Positions 6,410-15,473 of a DNA stretch of 24,865 nt are shown piece after piece. Source of the stretch: an uncultured Mesorhizobium sp. (GTDB lineage Bacteria > Pseudomonadota > Alphaproteobacteria > Rhizobiales > Rhizobiaceae); assembly GCA_937958475.1 (NCBI GenBank), contig CALFXR010000103.1:1-24865 (forward strand). The letters run 5' to 3'. The position numbers were made by a program, and so were the translations under genes. The notes below the pieces were generated by a model that saw nothing but the letters and a program-made list of their open reading frames with translations, ran no database searches and had not been told where the DNA came from. Numbering within the stretch: position 1 is the first letter of the stretch; the number at the start of each line of letters is the position of its first letter.

Positions 6410-7558
6410 TCAGGCCGCGAACAGGCTTCCGGCGTCCGCCAGCGCGCGCAGGTGATGGTCGTGGTCGCCGAAGGTCAGGTCGATCATCGTCATGCGCTTG
6501 AAATAGTGGCCGATCGCATACTCCATGGTCATGCCGACGCCGCCGTGCAGCTGGATCGCATTCTCGCCCGCCAGCCGCCCGCCGCGGCCGATCTCGATCT
6601 TGGCGGCGTGCATGGCGCGCGCGCGTTCGGCGGCATCCTCGCTGTCGGCCATCGTCGTCGCGTAGAGGGTGATCGAGCGTGCCTGTTCCAGCGCGACATA
6701 GATGTCGACCGCCTTGTGCTGCAAGGCCTGGAACATGCCGATCGGCACGCCGAACTGCTTGCGCACCTTGATGTAGTCCAGCGTCAGCGCGTGCATGGCG
6801 GACATCACGCCGACTGCCTCCGCGGCCAGCGCCGCGATCGCCTGATCGACGACGCGGCGGACCAGCGGCAGCCCGCCTTCCGGATCGCCGAGCACCGCGT
6901 CGGCCCCGACTTTGACCCCGTCCAGGAGGATCTCGGCGGCGCGCAGGCCGTCCTGCATGACGTAGCCCTGGCGCGCCACTCCGGCAGCGTTGGCATCGAC
7001 GAGGAAGACGCCGATGCCGCCCTCGTCGCGGGTCCCGCCGGCCGTGCGGGCGGTCACCACCAGCGTGTCGGCGCTGTCCCCGTGCAGCACGACGCCCTTG
7101 GCGCCCGAGAGTACGTAGCCGGCCCCGTCGCGCCGCGCGGTCGTCTCGACATGGTGGAGGTCGTAGCGCGAATGGCGCTCGGCCTGGGCGAAGGCGAGCT
7201 TTCGCGAACCTTCGGCGATGCCGGGGATCAACTCGGCCTTCTGCGCCGCGCTGCCGCCCAGCCGCAGGAAGCCGCCGCCGAGCACGACGGTCGGGAAGTA
7301 GGGTTCGAGCGCCAGCACCCGGCCGAGCGCCTCCATGACGATCATCGTCTCGACGGGACCGCCGCCGATGCCGCCGTCATCCTCGGCGAACGGCAGGGCC
7401 ATCAGGCCCATCTCGGCAAAGCTGCGCCACACCTCGGCGCTCCAGCCTTCGGGCGAGGCCATGGCGCGCTTGCGCTGCTCGAAGCCGTAATTTGCGGCGA
7501 GCAGGCGATCGAGCGAATCCTTGAGGATCGACTGTTCTTCGGTGAGATCGAAATCCAT
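6410..7558 (-). CDS. pimD: acyl-CoA dehydrogenase, PimD-like (pimeloyl-CoA dehydrogenase small subunit)
   Basis: A 382-residue flavoprotein of the acyl-CoA dehydrogenase family. MDFDLTEEQ opens the alpha N-terminal domain; KVRKQFGVPIGMFQALQHKAVD (about residues 285-310) is the FAD/tetramer-contact helix; QLHGGVGMTMEYAIGHYFKR lies near the C-terminus. At the position of the usual catalytic glutamate (MCAD Glu376) it reads TFGDHDHH, and the alternative position in helix G reads PLVRRVVDQA, so neither base is visible. This fits a partner subunit of a heteromeric enzyme, as in two-subunit dehydrogenases. ATG at 7558 with GGAG upstream; the longer open frame runs into the toxin-antitoxin promoter. 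It is the last gene of a pim-like set but is separated from pimC by 708 bases holding an opposing toxin-antitoxin pair. Confidence 0.85.
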   Translation of the reverse strand: MDFDLTEEQSILKDSLDRLLAANYGFEQRKRAMASPEGWSAEVWRSFAEMGLMALPFAEDDGGIGGGPVETMIVMEALGRVLALEPYFPTVVLGGGFLRLGGSAAQKAELIPGIAEGSRKLAFAQAERHSRYDLHHVETTARRDGAGYVLSGAKGVVLHGDSADTLVVTARTAGGTRDEGGIGVFLVDANAAGVARQGYVMQDGLRAAEILLDGVKVGADAVLGDPEGGLPLVRRVVDQAIAALAAEAVGVMSAMHALTLDYIKVRKQFGVPIGMFQALQHKAVDIYVALEQARSITLYATTMADSEDAAERARAMHAAKIEIGRGGRLAGENAIQLHGGVGMTMEYAIGHYFKRMTMIDLTFGDHDHHLRALADAGSLFAA

Positions 7559-7598
7559 CTTGAGAAACTCCGAGGTGGCGAGTTCTATCGCAACTTGC

Positions 7599-7627
7599 TT
7601 GACTTCATATCGCGATATGCGATTAAT
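7599..7627 (+). promoter_or_regulatory. toxin-antitoxin promoter with operator palindrome
   Basis: TTGACT (7599-7604) and ATTAAT (7622-7627) are separated by 17 bases, a reasonable -35/-10 pair. The spacer contains the perfect 14-bp palindrome CATATCGCGATATG (7606-7619). The layout suits autorepression by the HTH antitoxin or the toxin-antitoxin complex. Transcription would start near 7633-7635, at the GTG start of the toxin. The site is also 48 bases upstream of the divergent pimD start, so binding could affect both directions. Confidence 0.6.
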
Positions 7628-7632
7628 TGGTG

Positions 7633-7884
7633 GTGACCAAGGTCGTCGTGATCCTTCCCGCGGCGGCGAAAGCTCTTCGCCGGCACCGCAGCGAGGCGGG
7701 CAGGATTCTCGACAAGATCGAGGCCTATGCTCTCGACCCGACGTCCCAGGCAAACAACGTCAGAAGGCTCGTCGGAAGCACGGCGCTGCGCCTTCGGGTC
7801 GGCGATTTCCGGGTGGTCTTCGAGGAAACGGAGACCGAAATCATCGTTACCAGGATCGGGCCTCGCAGCTCGGTCTACGACTAG
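7633..7884 (+). CDS. RelE/ParE-superfamily type II toxin
   Basis: A predicted 83-residue toxin of the RelE/ParE fold. The N-terminal helices (about 10-35) contain basic residues (KALRRHRSEAGRILDKIE). They are followed by the family core RRLVGSTALRLRVGDFRVVF (arginines at 53, 55 and 60) and a C-terminal strand ending RIGPRSSVY (Arg78, Tyr82), matching the basic and aromatic residues that RelE-type mRNA interferases use in the ribosomal A site. The start is uncertain: TTG 7627, GTG 7630 and GTG 7633 are in frame. I prefer 7633 because the predicted -10 ends at 7627, and no ribosome-binding site is present, so the mRNA may be leaderless. The antitoxin follows after 12 bases. Toxin-first order resembles higBA. 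It reads against the surrounding pim genes. Confidence 0.85.
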   Translation: MTKVVVILPAAAKALRRHRSEAGRILDKIEAYALDPTSQANNVRRLVGSTALRLRVGDFRVVFEETETEIIVTRIGPRSSVYD

Positions 7885-7896
7885 CGGAGCGAAGAC

Positions 7897-8256
7897 GTGA
7901 ACGTTCAGTACTTTACCACGCCGGCCGGAGAGGAAATGGCGATCCTCCCGCGCGCCGAGCTCGAGGCGCTGGCCGAAGCGTCCGCGCACGCCCGCGACGT
8001 CGAAAGCTATCGCGCCGGCCGCTTGACGGGGCTTTCGCCCGAACAGACGAGGGCGCTCGTCGAAGCGTCGTCGCCGCTGGCCTTCTGGCGCAAGCATCGC
8101 GGCCTGACGCAGTCGGCGCTGGCGGCGAGAGTGTCGATCACGCAGAACTACCTTTCCGACGTCGAGAACGGCCGGCGAGCGGGGCCCGTCGAGCTTTGGC
8201 TGAAACTGAGCCAGACGCTTGACCTTCCCGTCGATGTACTCGTCGATTCCGACTAG
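7897..8256 (+). CDS. HTH (XRE-type) antitoxin
   Basis: A 119-residue protein whose C-terminal half (about 62-115) is a helix-turn-helix of the Cro/cI type: FWRKHRGLTQSALAARVSIT, then QNYLSDVENGRR. Residues 1-58 form a separate acidic segment beginning QYFTTPAGEEMAILPRAELEAL, which resembles the start of Phd/YefM-like antitoxins (a short strand pair, then a helix) and may bind and neutralise the toxin. The GTG start at 7897 has GGAG 7 bases upstream. It lies 12 bases after the toxin in the same direction and should repress the shared promoter through the 14-bp palindrome. Its stop is only 10 bases from the convergent stop of pimC. Antitoxin role inferred from context and fold. Confidence 0.85.
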   Translation: MNVQYFTTPAGEEMAILPRAELEALAEASAHARDVESYRAGRLTGLSPEQTRALVEASSPLAFWRKHRGLTQSALAARVSITQNYLSDVENGRRAGPVELWLKLSQTLDLPVDVLVDSD

Positions 8257-8266
8257 GAAAACCACG

Positions 8267-9469
8267 CTAGAGCCCCAGAACCGCCTTGGCGATGATGTTC
8301 TTCTGGATCTCGTTCGAGCCGCCGTAGATCGAGACCTTGCGGTTGTTGAAGTAGGACGGCGCGGCATGGCTGCCGTAGCCGGGGCCGATCGGCGGCTCGT
8401 TGGAGAAGTCGTCCGCTTCCGGCTGGTAAGGCATGGCGTAGGGACCCATCACCTCCATCAGGAGATGCGTGGTCGCCTGCTGGATCTCCGATCCCTTGAT
8501 CTTGAGATAGGACGAGGCCGGGTCCGGCCGCCCGGTGGCGCCGCGCCTGGCGTCCGCCGCGACGACGCGCAACTGCGTCATCTCCAGCGCCTTCAGCTCG
8601 ACCTCGACCGCAGCGATCTTCTCGCGGAAGCGCGGGTCCTCGATCAGCGGGCGGCCGCCCGACATCTCCTTGCCGGCGAGCTCGCGGATGCGGGCGATGC
8701 GCTGCTTCGACATGCCGACGCGCGCGATGTTGGTGCGCTCGTTGCCGAGCAGGAACTTCGCGTAGTCCCAGCCGCGGTTCTCCTCGCCGACCAGGTTCTC
8801 CACTGGCACGCGCACGTCGGTCAGGAACACCTCGTTGATCTCGCGGCCGCCGTCCATGGTGACGATTGGCCGGACCTCGATGCCGGGCGTCTTCATGTCG
8901 ATCAGCAGGAAGGAGATGCCTTCCTGCTTCTTGGCTTCGGGATTGGTGCGCACGAGGCAGAAGATCCAGTCGGCATACTGGGCGAGCGTCGTCCAGGTCT
9001 TCTGGCCGTTGACGACGTAATGGTCGCCGTCGCGCACGGCCTTCGTCTTCAGCGAGGCGAGGTCGGAGCCGGCGCCCGGCTCGGAGAAGCCCTGGCACCA
9101 CCAGTCGTCGAGGCTGAGGATGCGCGGCAGGTAGCGCGCCTTCTGCGCGGCATTGCCGAAGGTATAGATGACCGGCCCGACCATGTTGACGCCGAAGGCC
9201 AGCGGCTGCGGCGCCGGATGGCGCTGGAGTTCCTCCAGGAAGATGTACTGCCTCATCGGCCCCCAGCCGGTGCCGCCGTATTCGACGGGCCAGTGCGGAG
9301 CGCCCCAGCCCCTGGCGTCGAGGATCCTCGTCCAGGTGACATACTCCTCCTTCGACACCATCTCGCCGTCGAGCAGTTTCTGGCGGGTCGCTTCGACGAC
9401 GTTGTCGCGGAAGAAGGCGCGAACCTCCTCGCGGAAGGCGATCTCTTCGGGTGTGAAACGCAGGTCCAT
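8267..9469 (-). CDS. pimC: acyl-CoA dehydrogenase, PimC-like (pimeloyl-CoA dehydrogenase large subunit)
   Basis: A 400-residue flavin-dependent dehydrogenase expected to make the trans-2-enoyl-CoA from an acyl- or dicarboxyl-CoA together with PimD. WWCQGFSEPGAGSDLASLKT (about 123-142) is the FAD/acyl-binding signature, NGQKTWTTLA follows, and SIYGGSNEIQKNIIAK closes the protein. The MCAD-type catalytic glutamate is replaced (YGG instead of YEG), but Glu244 in GNERTNIARVG falls where isovaleryl-CoA dehydrogenase keeps its base, so this is the likely catalytic subunit. The ATG has a strong AAGGAGG about 6 bases upstream. Its upstream neighbour pimB is 91 bases away across a long hairpin. Gene order and sequence resemble pimC of Rhodopseudomonas; activity on pimelate itself is inferred. 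Confidence 0.88.
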   Translation of the reverse strand: MDLRFTPEEIAFREEVRAFFRDNVVEATRQKLLDGEMVSKEEYVTWTRILDARGWGAPHWPVEYGGTGWGPMRQYIFLEELQRHPAPQPLAFGVNMVGPVIYTFGNAAQKARYLPRILSLDDWWCQGFSEPGAGSDLASLKTKAVRDGDHYVVNGQKTWTTLAQYADWIFCLVRTNPEAKKQEGISFLLIDMKTPGIEVRPIVTMDGGREINEVFLTDVRVPVENLVGEENRGWDYAKFLLGNERTNIARVGMSKQRIARIRELAGKEMSGGRPLIEDPRFREKIAAVEVELKALEMTQLRVVAADARRGATGRPDPASSYLKIKGSEIQQATTHLLMEVMGPYAMPYQPEADDFSNEPPIGPGYGSHAAPSYFNNRKVSIYGGSNEIQKNIIAKAVLGL

Positions 9470-9490
9470 TGCAATCCTCCTTGCAGCCGG

Positions 9491-9558
9491 AGTCGGTCGT
9501 CAGTCGTCGGTCGTCGGTCGAGGGGTTACGACCGACGACCGACGAACAACGACCGACT
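9491..9558 (-). repeat. 68-nt near-perfect hairpin built from CGACCGAC repeats
   Basis: In the gap between pimB and pimC, 9504-9520 pairs perfectly over 17 bp with 9529-9545 around an 8-base loop. After a 3/3 internal mismatch, 9491-9500 pairs over 10 bp with 9549-9558. Both arms consist of repeated GTCGTCGG/CGACCGAC units. No T-run follows on the minus strand; instead the pimC ribosome-binding site comes directly after. It is probably a small interspersed palindromic element acting as an mRNA processing or stability element. Confidence 0.75.
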
Positions 9559-9560
9559 TA

Positions 9561-10742
9561 TCACACGATTTCGAGCAGGCCCGCGGCTCCCATGCCGCCG
9601 CCGACGCACATGGTGACCACGGCGTATTTGACGCCGCGCCGCTTGCCCTCGATCAGCGCGTGGCCGGCGAGCCGCGACCCGCTCATGCCGTAGGGATGGC
9701 CGACCGCGATGGCGCCGCCGTTGACGTTGAGCTTCGCAGGATCGATGCCGAGCCGGTCGCGGCAGTAGATGACCTGGACGGCAAAGGCTTCGTTCAGCTC
9801 CCAAAGGCCGATGTCGTCGACCTTGAGCCCGTGGCGCTGGAGCAGCCGCGGCACGGCGAAGACCGGGCCGATGCCCATCTCGTCCGGCTCGCAGCCGGCG
9901 ACGGCGAAGCCGCGCAGGACGCCGAGCGGGGCAAGCCCGCGCCTTGCGGCCTCGCGGTCGCTCATCATCACGTTGGCCGAGGCGCCGTCGGAGAGCTGGC
10001 TGGCATTGCCGGCGGTGACGACGCCGCCCTCGCGAACCGGCTTCAGCGACGCCAGGCCCTGCGCGGTCGTGTCGGCGCGCGGACCTTCGTCGTGCGCCAT
10101 CTCGAGCTCCCTGTAGCTGATCTCCTTGGTTTCCTTGTCGACCACGGCCATCCGCGCCTTGATCGGCGCGATCTCGTCGGCGAACAGGCCCGCCTCGCGG
10201 GCGGCGGCGACGCGGCGCTGGCTCTCCAGCGCATACTCGTCCTGCGCCTCGCGCGAGATGCCGTAACGCTTGGCAACGATCTCCGCCGTGTCGATCATCG
10301 CCATATAGACCTCGGGCTTGATGCCCATCAGCTTCTCGTCGGCGAGCTTGAAGACATTCATCTTCTCATTCTGCACGAGGCTGATCGATTCCAGCCCGCC
10401 GGCGATGCCGACCGGCACGCCGTCGTTGCGGATGGCGTTGGCGAGCAGCGCCATGGATTGCAGGCCGGAAGCGCACTGGCGGTCGATCGTCGTGCCGGCG
10501 ACCGAGACCGGCAGCCCGGCGGCGAGCGCAGCACGGCGGGCGACATTAGCGCCGGTCGTGCCCTGTTGAAGCGCACTGCCCATGACGACGTCCTCGACGT
10601 CTCCTCCCTCGATGCCTGCACGCGCCAGGGCGTGGGCGATGGCATGGCCGCCGAGCGTGGCCCCGGTGGTGTCGTTGAGGGCGCCGCGATAGGCCTTGCC
10701 GATCGGCGTGCGGGCGGTGGATACGATGACTGCGTCGACCAT
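9561..10742 (-). CDS. pimB: acetyl-CoA C-acyltransferase (thiolase), PimB-like
   Basis: A 393-residue degradative thiolase that cleaves 3-oxoacyl-CoA with CoA to acetyl-CoA and a shortened acyl-CoA. The active-site residues are visible: nucleophile Cys90 in DRQCASGLQ, NEAFAVQ (about 318-324), His349 in GHPYGMSG, and the acid/base Cys379 in CVGGGMG. The length is standard and there is no targeting signal. ATG at 10742 with AGGAAGG upstream; 10 bases separate it from the pimA stop, so the two are in one operon. In the pim pathway it would release acetyl-CoA and, for pimelate, glutaryl-CoA. The thiolase call is firm; the pim-specific role rests on gene order. Confidence 0.92.
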   Translation of the reverse strand: MVDAVIVSTARTPIGKAYRGALNDTTGATLGGHAIAHALARAGIEGGDVEDVVMGSALQQGTTGANVARRAALAAGLPVSVAGTTIDRQCASGLQSMALLANAIRNDGVPVGIAGGLESISLVQNEKMNVFKLADEKLMGIKPEVYMAMIDTAEIVAKRYGISREAQDEYALESQRRVAAAREAGLFADEIAPIKARMAVVDKETKEISYRELEMAHDEGPRADTTAQGLASLKPVREGGVVTAGNASQLSDGASANVMMSDREAARRGLAPLGVLRGFAVAGCEPDEMGIGPVFAVPRLLQRHGLKVDDIGLWELNEAFAVQVIYCRDRLGIDPAKLNVNGGAIAVGHPYGMSGSRLAGHALIEGKRRGVKYAVVTMCVGGGMGAAGLLEIV

Positions 10743-10752
10743 TTTTTCCTTC

Positions 10753-12434
10753 CTATGGGGCAGTTGCCGGGGCGGCGCGCGCCGCCTCCCGGCGTTTCAG
10801 TTCGAGTTTCGACAGCTTGCCGACCGGCGTGCGCGGCAGGGCCGGCCAGGTTTCCAGGGCCTTCGGCATCTCGTGCCGGCCGACGCGATCCTTGAGGAAT
10901 TCCGCCAGCGCCTCCAGCGTCAGCGGCGGCGCGCCCTCGCGCAGCTTGACGAAGGCCTTCGCCGCCTCGCCGCGATAGGCGTCGGGCACGCCGATGACCA
11001 GCGCCTCCTCGACGTCGGGGTGTTCGTAGATCGCCTGCTCGATCATCTGCGGATAGACGTTGAAGCCGCCGGAAATGATCATGTCCGACTTGCGGTCGAC
11101 GAGGAAGAAGAAGCCGTCCGCGTCCATGAAGCCGATGTCGCCGGTGAGGAAGCCGCCCTCGGAAAATACGCGCGCTGTTTCTTCCGGCCGGTTCCAGTAG
11201 CCGGACGTGACATTGGGACCATAGACGCGCAACTCGCCGGTCTCGCCGGCAGAAAGCACGCGGCGGGGATCGTCGAGCGCGACGACGTCGATGTAGACGC
11301 CCGGTAGCGGCAGGCCGATCGTGCCGGCCTTGTCGGGGCGTCCCTTGGGGATGTTGGTGCCGGCCGGCGCGGTCTCGGTCATGCCCCAGCCGCCGAGAAG
11401 CTCGACGCCGGCCATCGCCTTCAGTCTCCTCGCCACCTCGACCGGCAGCGGCGCGCCGCCCGAGGCGCAGTAGTGCAGGCTGGAAAGGTCGGCCGAGGCG
11501 AAGCGCGGCAGTTGCGACAGCGCGATCCACATCGTGGGCACGCCGGCGAAGACGGTGACGCCGCGCTCGATCTCGGCGAGAGCCGTATCTGCATCGAAAC
11601 GGGTGTGCATGACCAGCGTCTGGCCATCGACCAACGCGCGCATCGTCACCGCGACCAGCGCGTAGATGTGAAACAGCGGCAGGACGAGGAGGAAGCGTTC
11701 CTGTTCCGGCCGCGTCAATCCGTCGGCCTGGCTCCACAGGACGTAGGACGACACCGCCGCCGAGAGGTTGGCGTGGGTGAGCATCGCGCCCTTCGGCAGT
11801 CCCGTAGTGCCGCCGGTGTACTGCAGCAGCGCGAGGTCCGTCGTCAGAACCTCGGGGAACGTTGCGTCGCCGGGCGCCTGCCCGACGAACGCGTCCCAGG
11901 CGACGATGCCGGGACCCGCCGGCAACGGTCCGGTCAGCGGGGAGGGGCCGAAGGCCGCATCGTCGCCGACGATCAGGCGGTCGATCAGGCCGGCGGCCAG
12001 CAGCTTCTCCGCGCCGGTTGCCATCTCGCCGATGTTGGTCGTCACCAGGATGCGCGCGCCGCTGTCGGCGAGCTTGTGGGCGAGCGTCGCGGGACTGTCG
12101 AGCGGGCTCAGATGCACCACTGTCGCGCCGGCGCGCAGCGCGCCGAGGAAGGCGAAGGGATGGTAGAGCGTGTTGGGCAGGAACAGCGCGATCCGCGTTC
12201 CCCGGCCACAGCCGGCTGCGAGGAAGGCGGCCGCAGCGCGATCCATTTCCTCGGCGAGCCGACGGTACGAGACCGCGGTGCCGCGGAATTCGAAGGCGTT
12301 GTGCTCGGCGAACCGCTCGGCCGAGCGCCGGATCATCTCCGGCGCCGGCCACGTGTCGAGCGCGACGTCCGGCGAGATACCCGCCGGGTAGGACTTCGTC
12401 CACGGCCAGGGCCGCGCGATGTCCCGGGGGTCGG

Positions 12435-12438
<4 letters not shown>
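10753..12438 (-). CDS. pimA: AMP-forming acyl-CoA ligase, PimA-like
   Basis: A 561-residue ANL-superfamily enzyme that adenylates a carboxylic acid and transfers it to CoA. The phosphate-binding motif YTGGTTGLPKG is near residue 212, GGWGMTET (A5) near 345, and TGDIGFMDADGFFFLVDRKSD followed by IISGGFNVYP (hinge and A8) near 440. The catalytic lysine of the C-terminal domain is in PRTPVGKLSKLEL. The ATG at 12438 overlaps the pimF stop by 4 bases (ATGA), so translation is coupled; a longer frame upstream is a shadow of pimF. As the activating enzyme of the operon it sets substrate range; a medium-chain dicarboxylate or fatty acid is most likely. The exact acid is not deducible. Confidence 0.9.
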
Positions 12439-14531
<2,093 letters not shown>

Positions 14532-14558
14532 GGGCAAGCTCCTGCAATTCCTGTGGCT

Positions 14559-14577
14559 GCGCGCCGGTCCGGCGCGC
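14559..14577 (-). repeat. GC-rich hairpin between the hydrolase gene and pimF
   Basis: GCGCGCCG (14559-14566) pairs perfectly with CGGCGCGC (14570-14577) around a 3-base loop, in the 60-base gap between the enol-lactonase-like gene and pimF. There is no T-run on the minus strand. It could stabilise mRNA or attenuate transcription between the two genes; chance occurrence is possible at this GC content. Confidence 0.4.
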
Positions 14578-14591
14578 GGGTGTTCGTGATG

Positions 14592-15386
14592 TCAGGCGTG
14601 GCGCGCGGTGCGGAGGAAGCCGCGGATCAGCGACGCCACGGCATCCGGCTTCTCGATGCAGGGCAGGTGTCCCGCCCCCTCGACGATCCTGAACTCCGAT
14701 CCCCTTATCAGCGCCGCCGTCGAGCGCACAAGGTCGGGCGGCGTCGATCCGTCCTGGTCTCCGACGATGAGCAGCGTCGGCACCGTCAGCGCCCGCGTCG
14801 ATTCGGTCAGGTCGGCGTCGCGCAGCGCGGCACAGGTGCCGGCATAGCCGTCGACGTCGGTGCGCGTCAGCATTGCGGTGTAGCCGACGAAGTCGGCATT
14901 GTCGGGCGAGCGGTAGGCGGGTGTGAACCAGCGCTGCATGATCGCGTCGGCGATCGCGGCGATGCCCCGGCCGGTGACGGCGGCGATGCGGTCGTTCCAC
15001 ATCGCCTCGGTGCCGATCTTGTGCGCGGTGTCGCTGAGCACCAGCGCCGCGACCTTCTCCGGATGGAGGGCGGCCAGCCCCTGCGCGATCATGCCGCCGA
15101 CGGACAGGCCGACGACCGCCGCGCGGTCGACGCCGAGATGGCCGAGCAGCGCCGACAGGTCCTCGACATGGTCGGACAGGGCATAGGGCGCCGGCGTCGA
15201 TTCGGAGAGGCCGTGGCCGCGCTTGTCGTAGAGGACAAGGCGATAGTCATCCTCCAGCCGTGCCGCGACCGCGTCCCAGATGCGGAAATCGGTGCCGAGC
15301 GAATTCGAGAAGGCGATGACCGGCGCACCGGCGGGGCCGCGCACCTCATGATGGATGACCACGCCGTTGACGCGCGCAAAAGCCAT
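14592..15386 (-). CDS. pcaD: alpha/beta hydrolase, 3-oxoadipate enol-lactonase-like
   Basis: A 264-residue alpha/beta hydrolase close to PcaD, which opens 3-oxoadipate enol-lactone to 3-oxoadipate in the beta-ketoadipate pathway. Visible features: FSNSLGTDFRIWD (the PcaD-type oxyanion loop), VLYDKRGHGLS, nucleophile elbow GLSVGG with Ser95, the acid Asp212 in GDQDGSTPP, and His240 in GAGHLPCIEKP. ATG at 15386 with GGGGAGG upstream; a TTG five codons earlier would swallow that site. It is the first gene after the predicted operon promoter and 60 bases before pimF. No other protocatechuate gene is nearby, so it may instead open a lactone or thioester that yields a dicarboxylate for the pim enzymes. 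Family firm, substrate open. Confidence 0.85.
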   Translation of the reverse strand: MAFARVNGVVIHHEVRGPAGAPVIAFSNSLGTDFRIWDAVAARLEDDYRLVLYDKRGHGLSESTPAPYALSDHVEDLSALLGHLGVDRAAVVGLSVGGMIAQGLAALHPEKVAALVLSDTAHKIGTEAMWNDRIAAVTGRGIAAIADAIMQRWFTPAYRSPDNADFVGYTAMLTRTDVDGYAGTCAALRDADLTESTRALTVPTLLIVGDQDGSTPPDLVRSTAALIRGSEFRIVEGAGHLPCIEKPDAVASLIRGFLRTARHA

Positions 15387-15407
15387 GCCGGTCCTCCCCA
15401 ACCGCCG

Positions 15408-15448
15408 AACATACTACCGAGTATGTTGTATCTGGTTGCGCCGGTCAA
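15408..15448 (-). promoter_or_regulatory. promoter and 20-bp operator of the pim-like operon
   Basis: The perfect inverted repeat AACATACT-N4-AGTATGTT lies at 15408-15427. On the minus strand TTGACC (15448-15443) and CATACT (15425-15420) are spaced by 17 bases, and the latter lies inside the repeat. Transcription would start about 25 bases before the ATG at 15386. The spacing and form suit a TetR-type repressor, but no TetR gene is in the window. Confidence 0.6.
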
Positions 15449-15473
15449 TCGGTTACGCGCGCGTCGTGCGGTT

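Noticed and set aside
10358..12403. 681-codon minus-strand frame overlapping pimA and pimB
   Set aside because: Arg/Ala/Gly-rich shadow in a different frame from both recognised genes.
14592..15386. Reading the hydrolase as evidence for a full beta-ketoadipate cluster
   Set aside because: No pcaB, pcaC, pcaG, pcaH, pcaI or pcaJ gene is present in the window.
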